In this document: one piece after another, positions 1 through 5,371 of the stretch
Numbering within the stretch: position 1 is the stretch's first letter
Layout: the number at the start of each line of letters is the position of its first letter
Assembly (NCBI GenBank): GCA_934597465.1
Contig: CAKTSC010000109.1
Coordinates: forward strand, 1-5,738
Source: an uncultured Dysosmobacter sp.
GTDB lineage: Bacteria; Bacillota; Clostridia; Oscillospirales; Oscillospiraceae
DNA: 5,738 bases
Direction of reading: 5' to 3'
Position numbers and translations under genes: made by a program
The notes under the pieces: model-generated
Told to the model about the DNA's origin: nothing
The model's database searches: none
Seen by the model: the letters and a program-made list of their open reading frames with translations, nothing else

Positions 1-636
1 ACGGCGGTGATCGGCGGCGGGGGGAAGACCACGCTGCTGCGGACGCTGGGGGAGGAGCTGGCCCGGAGCGGGGCCAGGGTGATCCTCGCTACCTCCACGA
101 AGTTTCGGCCCTTCCCGGGGATCGAGACCGTCCCCGGCGGGGAGCGGGAGATCGCGGAGGCCCTGGGGTGCGCTCCCCTGGTCTGCGCCGCCGCGCCCTG
201 GGGGGAGAGCGGCAAGCTGGCGGAGAGCCCCGTGCCCATGGCCCGCCTGGCGGCCCTGGCGGACTGCGTTTTGGTGGAGGCCGACGGCTCGGCGGGCCTG
301 CCCCTGAAGGCCCACGCGCCCCACGAGCCGGTGATCCCGGCGGAGAGCGGACGGGTCATCCTGGTGCTGGGGGCCTCCGGCTTTGGGAGGCCCATCCGGG
401 AGACGGCCCACCGGCCGGAGCGCTACGCGGCCCTGGCCGGGTGTGACATCGAGACGGCGGTGACGCCGGAGATCGCGGCCCGGGTGATCCGGGCGGAGGG
501 GCTGGGGGATATGGTTCTCGTGAATCAGGCGGAGACGCCGGAGGCCAGGGAGAGAGCACGGAAGCTGGCGGAATACCTGGCCCTCCCGGTCTATGCCGGG
601 AGCTTGCAGAGAGGAGAGATCGAATGCGTGTCGTGA
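1..636 (+). CDS. yqeC: YqeC, selenium-dependent molybdenum hydroxylase accessory protein (5' partial)
   Basis: Probable P-loop nucleotide-binding protein of the YqeC family, a maturation factor associated with selenium-dependent molybdenum hydroxylases; its exact reaction is not established. The reading frame is open from the first base, so the GTG at 7 is not a convincing start: the P-loop GGGGKTT sits at residues 5-11 of the visible part, whereas family members carry roughly 15-20 residues before it. The true start therefore lies upstream. A second family hallmark, VEADGSAG followed by PLKAHAPHEPVIP, is at residues 92-113. About 211 residues are visible, close to full family length. The 3' end overlaps yqeB by 13 bases, which implies translational coupling in an operon with yqeB and selD. 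The protein is cytoplasmic, with no membrane segment. The family call is from recognised motifs; the role in cofactor selenation is known only from gene association. Confidence 0.88.
   Translation, partial: TAVIGGGGKTTLLRTLGEELARSGARVILATSTKFRPFPGIETVPGGEREIAEALGCAPLVCAAAPWGESGKLAESPVPMARLAALADCVLVEADGSAGLPLKAHAPHEPVIPAESGRVILVLGASGFGRPIRETAHRPERYAALAGCDIETAVTPEIAARVIRAEGLGDMVLVNQAETPEARERARKLAEYLALPVYAGSLQRGEIECVS
610..616 (+). promoter_or_regulatory. Ribosome binding site of yqeB
   Basis: AGAGGAG lies inside the end of yqeC, 7 bases before the ATG at 624. It fixes the yqeB start and shows that yqeB is translated from within the yqeC coding region. Confidence 0.75.
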
Positions 637-1472
637 TCCGGGGAGCCGGAGACCTGGCCAGCGGGGTGGCCCTGCGGCTGTGGCGCGCCGGCATGGATGT
701 GGTGCTGCTGGATGTGGAAAAGCCCACCGCCATCCGGCGGACGGTGGCCTTCTCCGAGGCCATCGTCCACGGGGAGCAGACGGTGGAGGACGTGACGGCG
801 CGGCTCGCCACTGCGGAGACTGCGGAGGAGACCCTGGCGGCGGGGTATATCCCGGTGCTGGTGGACCCGGAGGGGCGGAGCATCCCGACTCTGCGGCCCG
901 ACGCCCTGGTGGACGCCATCCTGGCGAAGCGGAACCTGGGGACGGAGATCACCGACGCGCCGGTGGTCATCGGCGTGGGGCCGGGCTTCACCGCCGGGGT
1001 GGACTGCCACGCCGTGGTGGAGACCATGCGGGGCCACACCCTGGGCCGGGTGATCCGGGAGGGCTCGGCCATCCCCAACACCGGCATCCCGGGGCTCATC
1101 GGGGGCTTTGCCGGGGAGCGGGTGCTCCGGGCCCCGGCGGCGGGGCTCTTCCACCCCCTGCGCTCCATCGGCGACGCCGTGACGGAGGGGGAGATCCTGG
1201 CCACGGTGGAGGGGAAACCCATGGTCGCCACCCTTACCGGTACCCTGCGGGGCATCCTGCCGGAGGGGACAGAGGTCTTCCCCGGCATGAAGGCCGGGGA
1301 CATCGACCCCCGCTGCCAGCGCTCCCACTGCTTCACCGCCAGCGACAAGGCGTTGGCCGTGGGCGGCGGCGTGCTGGAGGCGGTGCTGGCCCTGACAGGA
1401 GTACTGAGGAGAACGAGCATGAACCATTCAGACCGGGAGACCGGCGGAGAAAGGGAGGAAGACCATGTCTGA
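624..1472 (+). CDS. yqeB: YqeB, EF2563-family selenium-dependent molybdenum hydroxylase maturation protein
   Basis: A 282-residue protein of the YqeB/EF2563 family, found with selD and yqeC in genomes that make selenium-dependent molybdenum hydroxylases (xanthine or purine hydroxylase type). It begins with a Rossmann-like segment, IRGAGDLASGVA at residues 5-16, which suggests binding of a dinucleotide or related cofactor. The middle of the protein has a family-like GVGPGFTAGVDCH stretch followed by TLGRVIREGSAIPNTG. The ATG at 624 has a good ribosome binding site 7 bases upstream and overlaps yqeC by 13 bases; the stop overlaps selD by 8 bases. The last 20 or so residues, after LALTGVL, are polar and charged (MNHSDRETGGEREEDHV) and overlie the selD ribosome binding site, so they may be a non-conserved tail. 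The family is confident; the molecular function is inferred from association with labile-selenium hydroxylases. Confidence 0.88.
   Translation: MRVVIRGAGDLASGVALRLWRAGMDVVLLDVEKPTAIRRTVAFSEAIVHGEQTVEDVTARLATAETAEETLAAGYIPVLVDPEGRSIPTLRPDALVDAILAKRNLGTEITDAPVVIGVGPGFTAGVDCHAVVETMRGHTLGRVIREGSAIPNTGIPGLIGGFAGERVLRAPAAGLFHPLRSIGDAVTEGEILATVEGKPMVATLTGTLRGILPEGTEVFPGMKAGDIDPRCQRSHCFTASDKALAVGGGVLEAVLALTGVLRRTSMNHSDRETGGEREEDHV
1452..1458 (+). promoter_or_regulatory. Ribosome binding site of selD
   Basis: AGGGAGG lies 6 bases before the ATG at 1465 and within the last codons of yqeB. It supports this start and coupled translation of selD. Confidence 0.75.
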
Positions 1473-2505
1473 AAATCAGGTAAAGCTCACGAAGCTTGCA
1501 AAGTGTGCCGGCTGCGGGGCCAAGGTGGGAGCCGGGGTGCTGTCCCAGCTGTTGGAGGGCATCCGGGTCCATCAGGACCCGAAGCTCCTGGTGGGCTTTG
1601 ACAAGAGCGATGACGCCAGCGTCTACCAGGTCACAGCTGACCTGGCCCTGGTGCAGACGGTGGATTTCTTCCCGCCCATCGCGGACGATCCCTACCTTTT
1701 CGGACAGATCGCCGCCACTAACGCCCTCAGCGATGTCTACGCCATGGGGGGCGAGCCCAAGCTCTGCCTGAACATCATGGCAGTCCCGGCGGACATGCCG
1801 AAGGAGGTCGTCCACCAGATCCTCCGGGGCGGATACGACAAGGTCTACGAGGCCGGAGCCCTCATCACCGGAGGCCACAGCATCCTGGACGAGGAGCCCA
1901 AGTACGGCCTGGCCGTCACGGGCTTCGTCCATCCGGAAAAGGTGCTGACCAACTCCGGCGCCAAAGCCGGGGATGTGCTGCTTCTCACAAAGCCGCTGGG
2001 CATCGGCATCCTGACGACGGCCGCCAAGGCGGAGATGGCGCCCCCGGAGGCCATGGCTCTCGCCTACCGGCTGATGACCACCCTCAACAAGGCCGCCCGG
2101 GACGTGATGGTGAAGTACCGCGTCCACGCCTGCACGGACGTGACGGGCTTCGGCCTGCTGGGCCACGGCCTGGAGCTGGCCCAGGGCAGCAACACGGAGC
2201 TGCACCTGGATGTGGGCGCCATCGCCCTGATCCCGGAGGCCCTGGAGCTGGCCGCCATGGGCATCCTGCCGGAGGGCATGTACCGCAACCGGGCCTTCGC
2301 CGAGGAAAGCGTGGATCCGGGCGAGACAGAGCTTGCCAGGCAGGACATGCTCTACGACCCCCAGACCTCCGGCGGCCTTCTGATGGCCGTGGATCCGGCG
2401 GATGCCGACGCCCTCTTCGCCGAGCTGCAAGCCGCCGTCCCCGCCGCCCAGCGGATCGGGACGGTGGAGGAATACCGGGGCGGAAAGCGGATCTTCCTGC
2501 GCTGA
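1465..2505 (+). CDS. selD: SelD, selenide, water dikinase (selenophosphate synthetase), cysteine form
   Basis: Cytoplasmic enzyme that uses ATP and selenide to make selenophosphate, the activated selenium donor for selenocysteine, selenouridine and the selenium cofactor of molybdenum hydroxylases. The 346-residue length is normal. The N-terminus MSENQVKLTKLAKCAGCGAK aligns without gaps to E. coli SelD: catalytic Cys17 and Lys20 are kept, the second Cys (E. coli Cys19) is Ala, and an extra Cys occurs at 14. No in-frame TGA is present, so this is a Cys enzyme rather than a selenoprotein. Metal and ATP-site motifs are present: DDASVY near residue 50, ATNALSDVYAMGG near 84-96, TDVTGFGLLGH near 220, and DPQTSGGLL near the C-terminus. 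The gene overlaps yqeB by 8 bases and follows yqeC, which points to use for a selenium-dependent molybdenum hydroxylase. No selA, selB or ybbB is visible, but they could lie elsewhere. Confidence 0.96.
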   Translation: MSENQVKLTKLAKCAGCGAKVGAGVLSQLLEGIRVHQDPKLLVGFDKSDDASVYQVTADLALVQTVDFFPPIADDPYLFGQIAATNALSDVYAMGGEPKLCLNIMAVPADMPKEVVHQILRGGYDKVYEAGALITGGHSILDEEPKYGLAVTGFVHPEKVLTNSGAKAGDVLLLTKPLGIGILTTAAKAEMAPPEAMALAYRLMTTLNKAARDVMVKYRVHACTDVTGFGLLGHGLELAQGSNTELHLDVGAIALIPEALELAAMGILPEGMYRNRAFAEESVDPGETELARQDMLYDPQTSGGLLMAVDPADADALFAELQAAVPAAQRIGTVEEYRGGKRIFLR

Positions 2506-2515
2506 GACGCCCGGA

Positions 2516-2644
2516 ATGGGGCGGGAAAGGAGTCTTGCGCATGGTTTTCTTCCTGGAATGCGCGGTGCCCGCGTCCTGCTCATCGCCCTGGCGCTGGGCC
2601 CGGTCTTCGCACCGCTGGTGGGGATTTTGGTATTTCTGCTGTAA
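2516..2644 (+). CDS. Possible small single-pass membrane protein (42 aa), unrecognised
   Basis: A short frame after selD encodes 42 residues from the ATG at 2516, or 28 from an inner ATG at 2558. The C-terminal part, from GARVLLIALALGP to the end at IFVLL-like residues (GILVFLL), is almost entirely hydrophobic and long enough for one membrane helix, with basic residues just before it. Third codon positions in the 28-codon part are mostly G or C, like the neighbouring genes. Against it, the best nearby ribosome binding site (AAAGGAG at 2526-2532) is placed for a different ATG at 2541, in another frame that would give a 39-residue Trp- and Ser-rich peptide. No start in the hydrophobic frame is well spaced. 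It lies between selD and the terminator and would be the last gene of the operon. I do not recognise a family and cannot assign a function. Confidence 0.3.
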   Translation: MGRERSLAHGFLPGMRGARVLLIALALGPVFAPLVGILVFLL

Positions 2645-2660
2645 GGCTTTCGTGTCATGA

Positions 2661-2702
2661 AAAAATGCCCCCGCCATCCCTCAGGATGGCGGGGGCATTT
2701 TT
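2661..2702. terminator. Bidirectional rho-independent terminator between convergent operons
   Basis: The arms 2661-2679 and 2684-2702 are perfectly complementary over 19 bp around a 4-base loop, CTCA. The GC-rich core (TGCCCCCGCCATCC) is flanked by an A run on the left and a T run on the right, so a U tract is produced whichever strand is transcribed. It lies 18 bases past the possible small ORF and about 20 bases past the sufB stop, so it can end both the yqeC-yqeB-selD transcript and the sufC-sufB transcript. Confidence 0.93.
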
Positions 2703-2722
2703 CTGTCGGTTTCTCTCTGAGC

Positions 2723-3652
2723 TTACTCGGAGAGGAAGCCCTTGAGGATGCGGTCCTCGGCCTCCTCCTCGGTGAGACCCAGGGTCTCCAGCTTCAGGAG
2801 CTGGTCGCCCGCGATCTTGCCGATGGCGGCCTCGTGGATGAGCTGGGCTTCGGTGGAGTTGGCGGTGATGGCGGGGATGGAGCGGATGTTGGCCTGATCC
2901 ATGATGATGGAGTCGCACTGGACGTGGCCGAAGCACTGGGCGTTGCCCACCATCTGAGGGTAGAAGACCTGGGAGGACGTGCCCTGGGCAACAGACCGGG
3001 AGATGACCCGGCCCTTGGCCCCCTCGCCGTTGAGCTCGATGACCATGTCGCTCTCGGCGTGCTGCTCCCCATGGGTCAGGAGGCGCTCCGTCACCACGGC
3101 CTCGGCCCTCTTGCCGCAGACGATCTTCGTCTTGCGGAGGGTGGAGTCGATGCCCCGGATCTGGGTGGTCTCCATGGTGATGGAGGCGCCTTCCTCCAGA
3201 TAGACCACCGTCTCCGGGTTCATGACCCGGCCGCCGGTGCCGTCGCCCTCGCCGTAGTGCTTCTCGGTGTACTTTACGTGGGAGTTCTTGCCCACGTAGA
3301 AGGTGTGGAGGCCGTCGTGGCGGCTCTCCTCGCTGCCGCAGTTGTGGATGCCGCAGCCGGCCACAATGTCCACATCGCAGTTCTCGCCGATGTAGAAATC
3401 GTTGTAGACCATCTCACGGATGCCGGGCTTCGTGATGATGACGGGGATGTGGCACTGCTCGCCCCGCGTTCCGTCCTTCACCCGGATGTCGATGCCGGAC
3501 TTGCCGTCTGTCTTGCCGGTGATCTCGATATTCTCCGTGGACTGGCGGCCGTCACAGCCGCAGTCCTTGCGGATGTTGAAGGCCCCCACGGGCTTGCCGA
3601 TGAGATCCGCGATCTTTTCCAGCAGCTCGCGGTCTACCTGGGATTCCATCAT
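2723..3652 (-). CDS. sufB: SufB/SufD-family Fe-S cluster assembly scaffold (SmsB-like)
   Basis: Scaffold component of a SUF-type Fe-S assembly complex that partners with the SufC ATPase. I choose the ATG at 3652, giving 309 residues: GGAGG sits 9 bases upstream and the ATGA overlap with sufC is exactly 4 bases. A longer start at 3685 would add an Arg-rich stretch that merely overlies the sufC end. At 309 residues it is much shorter than classical SufB (near 480-500). The family C-terminus is clear: CDSIIM (246-251), HEAAIGKIAGDQ (273-284) and LTEEEAEDRILKGF. Nine cysteines are present, including CGC at 31-33 (RKDCGCDGR) and CGIHNC at 100-105. The position of the catalytic Cys405 of E. coli SufB appears to hold a non-cysteine residue in the DQANIRSIP stretch (my alignment by eye). 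With only sufC beside it, it matches the two-gene minimal SUF-like (SmsCB) arrangement of anaerobes. It could equally be labelled SufD-like. Confidence 0.9.
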   Translation of the reverse strand: MMESQVDRELLEKIADLIGKPVGAFNIRKDCGCDGRQSTENIEITGKTDGKSGIDIRVKDGTRGEQCHIPVIITKPGIREMVYNDFYIGENCDVDIVAGCGIHNCGSEESRHDGLHTFYVGKNSHVKYTEKHYGEGDGTGGRVMNPETVVYLEEGASITMETTQIRGIDSTLRKTKIVCGKRAEAVVTERLLTHGEQHAESDMVIELNGEGAKGRVISRSVAQGTSSQVFYPQMVGNAQCFGHVQCDSIIMDQANIRSIPAITANSTEAQLIHEAAIGKIAGDQLLKLETLGLTEEEAEDRILKGFLSE

Positions 3653-4389
3653 GCGCCTTCGCCTCCTCTCGCAAGTACCGGACATGCCCCCAGGGTGTCC
3701 GCCAGGATCTGGGGCAGGATGTCATTGGCGGTGCCCCGGTGGCGGATCTCGCCGCCGCCCACCACGACCACTTCGTCCGCCAGGGAAATGATACGCTCCT
3801 GGTGGGAGATGATGACCATGGTGGCCCGGCCCTGGTCGTGGATCTGCTGGAAGGTCTCCGTCAGCCGGGCGAAGCTCCAGAGGTCGATGCCGGCCTCGGG
3901 CTCGTCGAAGATCATGAGCTCGGCGTTCCGGGCCAGGAGGGTCGCGATCTCGATGCGCTTGACCTCGCCGCCGGAGAGGGAGACATCCACCTCCCGGTCC
4001 AGGTAATCGTTGGCGCAGAGGCCCACCCGGGTCAGGTACTGGCAGCACTGGTCCTTGCTGAGCGTATCATTGCCGCTGGCCAGGGTCAGCAGGCGCTTCA
4101 CCGTGATGCCCTTGAAGCGGGGGGGCTGCTGGAAGCCGTAGCTGATGCCGAGCCGCGCCCGCTCGGTGATGGAGAGATGGGTGATGTCCTGGCCATTCCA
4201 GAGGATCTGGCCGGAGGTGGGCTGGACCAGGCCCATGATGACCTTGGCCAGGGTGGTCTTGCCGCCGCCGTTGGGGCCGGTGAAGACCATGAGCTTATGG
4301 TCCGGCACCGTCAGGGAGACGCCCTTCAAAATATCCAGCGAGCCGCCCTCGTCCTGGACGGTGTAGCGGATGTCCTTCAGTTCCAGCAT
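3649..4389 (-). CDS. sufC: SufC-type ATPase of the Fe-S assembly complex (SmsC-like)
   Basis: Soluble ABC-type ATPase that drives conformational change in the SufB/SufD scaffold during Fe-S cluster assembly. The 246 residues are normal for SufC and there is no membrane segment. Motifs in order: Walker A GPNGGGKTT (38-46), Q-loop FQQPPRF (86-92), signature LSGGEVKR (138-145), Walker B LMIFDEPEAGID (158-169), and the H-loop ISHQ (194-197). The run DEPEAGIDLWSF replaces the DEIDSGLD type of E. coli SufC and, from memory, is typical of the minimal SUF-like branch. The ATG at 4389 has AAAGGAGG 11 bases upstream. The stop overlaps the sufB start by 4 bases (ATGA), so the two proteins are translationally coupled. 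No cysteine desulfurase or SufU/SufD gene is adjacent, so the sulfur source must come from elsewhere in the genome or from sulfide. Assignment to an ABC transporter is rejected because there is no permease and the scaffold is adjacent. Confidence 0.94.
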   Translation of the reverse strand: MLELKDIRYTVQDEGGSLDILKGVSLTVPDHKLMVFTGPNGGGKTTLAKVIMGLVQPTSGQILWNGQDITHLSITERARLGISYGFQQPPRFKGITVKRLLTLASGNDTLSKDQCCQYLTRVGLCANDYLDREVDVSLSGGEVKRIEIATLLARNAELMIFDEPEAGIDLWSFARLTETFQQIHDQGRATMVIISHQERIISLADEVVVVGGGEIRHRGTANDILPQILADTLGACPVLARGGEGA

Positions 4390-4400
4390 GGTGTCTGAAA

Positions 4401-4408
4401 CCTCCTTT
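4401..4408 (-). promoter_or_regulatory. Ribosome binding site of sufC
   Basis: Read on the minus strand this is AAAGGAGG, a near-complete Shine-Dalgarno sequence, 11 bases before the ATG at 4389. The spacing is slightly long but the match is strong. Confidence 0.75.
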
Positions 4409-4428
4409 TGCAGATGTGTGGCAGGGAA

Positions 4429-4448
4429 ACTGTCATAACTTTGTCAGT
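4429..4448. promoter_or_regulatory. Imperfect palindrome, possible operator of the sufCB promoter
   Basis: ACTGTCATAACTTTGTCAGT is a 20-base dyad in which 7 of 10 pairs are symmetric; the outer ACTG/CAGT arms are perfect. It overlaps the candidate -10 element of the sufC promoter and extends downstream, where a repressor would block transcription. Fe-S assembly operons are commonly controlled by Fe-S or iron sensors such as Rrf2-family regulators, but I cannot name the protein that would bind here. Confidence 0.3.
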
Positions 4449-4474
4449 CTAGCAGAGAAACGGGAAAAATGCAA
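4446..4474 (-). promoter_or_regulatory. Candidate sigma-A promoter for sufC-sufB
   Basis: On the minus strand, TTGCAT (4474-4469) and TAGACT (4451-4446) are separated by exactly 17 bases. They match the -35 consensus at 3 of 6 and the -10 consensus at 4 of 6 positions. This leaves a leader of about 50 bases before the sufC start. It is the best candidate in this AT-richer patch, but the match is only moderate. Confidence 0.4.
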
Positions 4475-4605
4475 GGCATTCCACGAAAACCCGCCGGGTT
4501 GGAGGGATTTTTTGCGCCGTTCCGGCGGTGACCCCCTTAGGATGCCCACCTTTCCCGGCTTCCCATCCGCACTCCGGCCCGCTTTCCGGCATAGTCTGGG
4601 AACGG

Positions 4606-4612
4606 AAAGGAG
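4606..4612 (+). promoter_or_regulatory. Ribosome binding site of the ferritin-like gene, decides its start
   Basis: AAAGGAG ends 9 bases before the ATG at 4622 but only 3 bases before the in-frame ATG at 4616. The spacing favours 4622 as the start. The site also lies within a possible hairpin (4582-4609). Confidence 0.6.
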
Positions 4613-4621
4613 CGGATGGCA

Positions 4622-5371
4622 ATGGACGATATGACATACGGGGGCTACGATTACCGGCGGAATGAGCGGCTCTGGCAGCGGGTGGCCCCCAGCATGGCCC
4701 CCTATCCGGAGAGCGCCTGGCCCCCGGCGGCGGGCGGCGGGATGGCGGGCGCCGCCGGGACGGGGATGGCTCCCGCGGCGGGAACGGCCCCCTCCGGCGG
4801 TGCGGCTCCCTCCGCCGGGGCGGCTCCCTCCGCCGTGGCGGCGGGGACGGCCTCCGGCGCCGGGACCACCGGAGCGGACGCCGCCCTGGAGAGCCTGCCC
4901 GGCGCGGTGAGCGATCCCTGCTGCATGGGCTCCGCCGCCAGGGACGACCTCGCGGTGCTGGAGGGCTTCCGGGACCAGGAGGCGGCGGACCGGCGGTACT
5001 ATCAGGCCATGCTGCGCTTGGCTCCGGCGGCGGCGCGGCCTACCCTCCGGGAGCTCATGGCCCGGAAGCAGGCCCACAGCCGCTATCTGGGGGCCCTGCT
5101 CTACCTCATCACCGGCCAGAGCCGTCCGGAGACCCTGGACTGCCAGCGGATCTATGTGGGCAATTGGTGTCCCGCCCTGCGCCAGCGCTACCATGAGGAG
5201 GCCTGCGCCGGCTTCAACTACCTGCGGGCGGCGGACGGCACCGCGGACCCCTGCCTCCAGAAGGCCTACCAGCGCCTCTCGGAGGAGAGCTACCAGCAGG
5301 CGGAGTGGGTGACAGGACTGCTGGAAAAGGCCCTGGCTCCCTCTTGCACCCGGCCGGGGATGGGAGTATAA
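4622..5371 (+). CDS. Ala/Pro/Gly-rich protein with C-terminal ferritin-like helical domain
   Basis: A 249-residue protein of unknown role. Residues 1-35 are rich in Tyr, Arg and Pro (MTYGGYDYRRNE). Residues 36-88 are a low-complexity Ala/Gly/Pro/Ser linker with three 6-residue repeats of the (T/A)APS type. Residues 104-238 are helical and read like the ferritin-like (rubrerythrin-type) proteins of Clostridia: helix 1 with E120 and Y126-Y127, helix 2 with H152 followed by LLYLITGQ, helix 3 with E192-E193, and helix 4 with E221-E222. In typical members helices 2 and 4 end in ExxH-type ligand pairs; here helix 2 reads KQAH and helix 4 reads EESYQ, so at least two di-iron ligands appear to be missing. 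I see no signal peptide or membrane segment. Eight cysteines are scattered, including the CC pair at 100-101. The gene is divergent from sufC and followed by the HD gene. The ferritin-like call is by eye; iron oxidation should not be assumed. Confidence 0.75.
   Translation: MDDMTYGGYDYRRNERLWQRVAPSMAPYPESAWPPAAGGGMAGAAGTGMAPAAGTAPSGGAAPSAGAAPSAVAAGTASGAGTTGADAALESLPGAVSDPCCMGSAARDDLAVLEGFRDQEAADRRYYQAMLRLAPAAARPTLRELMARKQAHSRYLGALLYLITGQSRPETLDCQRIYVGNWCPALRQRYHEEACAGFNYLRAADGTADPCLQKAYQRLSEESYQQAEWVTGLLEKALAPSCTRPGMGV
4784..4837 (+). repeat. Three tandem 18-base coding repeats
   Basis: Three in-frame units (4784-4801, 4802-4819, 4820-4837) follow the pattern GCGGCTCCCTCCGCCGGG. The second and third differ only at the last two or three bases, while the first is more diverged. 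They encode TAPSGG, AAPSAG and AAPSAV in the linker of the ferritin-like protein. Such units can expand or shrink by slippage. Confidence 0.75.

Noticed and set aside
356..1427. - strand open frames opposite yqeC/yqeB (354 and 278 codons)
   Set aside because: The products are Ser/Pro/Arg-rich or His/Gly-rich and look like GC-bias shadows of yqeB.
593..1483. + strand frame of 296 codons overlapping yqeB
   Set aside because: Its translation is almost entirely Gly, Arg, Ala and Pro, which is an out-of-frame reading of yqeB.
1465..2505. Selenocysteine codon or SECIS element in selD
   Set aside because: The catalytic codon is a normal Cys codon and there is no in-frame TGA before the stop.
1333..2658. 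- strand frame of 441 codons opposite selD
   Set aside because: It is a shadow of selD; its His/Gly/Gln/Arg-rich product has no recognisable domain.
3653..3685. Upstream start of the SufB-like protein at 3685, adding 11 residues
   Set aside because: The extra residues are CERRRRR-type and overlie the sufC end. The GGAGG site is correctly spaced only for the ATG at 3652.
2657..4006. A long + strand open frame (449 codons) opposite sufB and sufC
   Set aside because: It is antisense to two genes with unmistakable motifs and its product is a low-complexity Gly/Asp/Ala/Val/Leu sequence. Long antisense frames are expected when third codon positions are mostly G or C.
4488..4513. AACCC-GCC-GGGTT hairpin followed by a T run, considered as a terminator
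   Set aside because: The stem is only 5 bp, the T run starts 7 bases after it, and no + strand gene ends upstream.
4567..4597. CATAGTCT considered as a sporulation sigma (SigE/SigK) -10 element for the ferritin-like gene
   Set aside because: No convincing -35 partner is visible at the required spacing, and the 8-base match is too weak alone.
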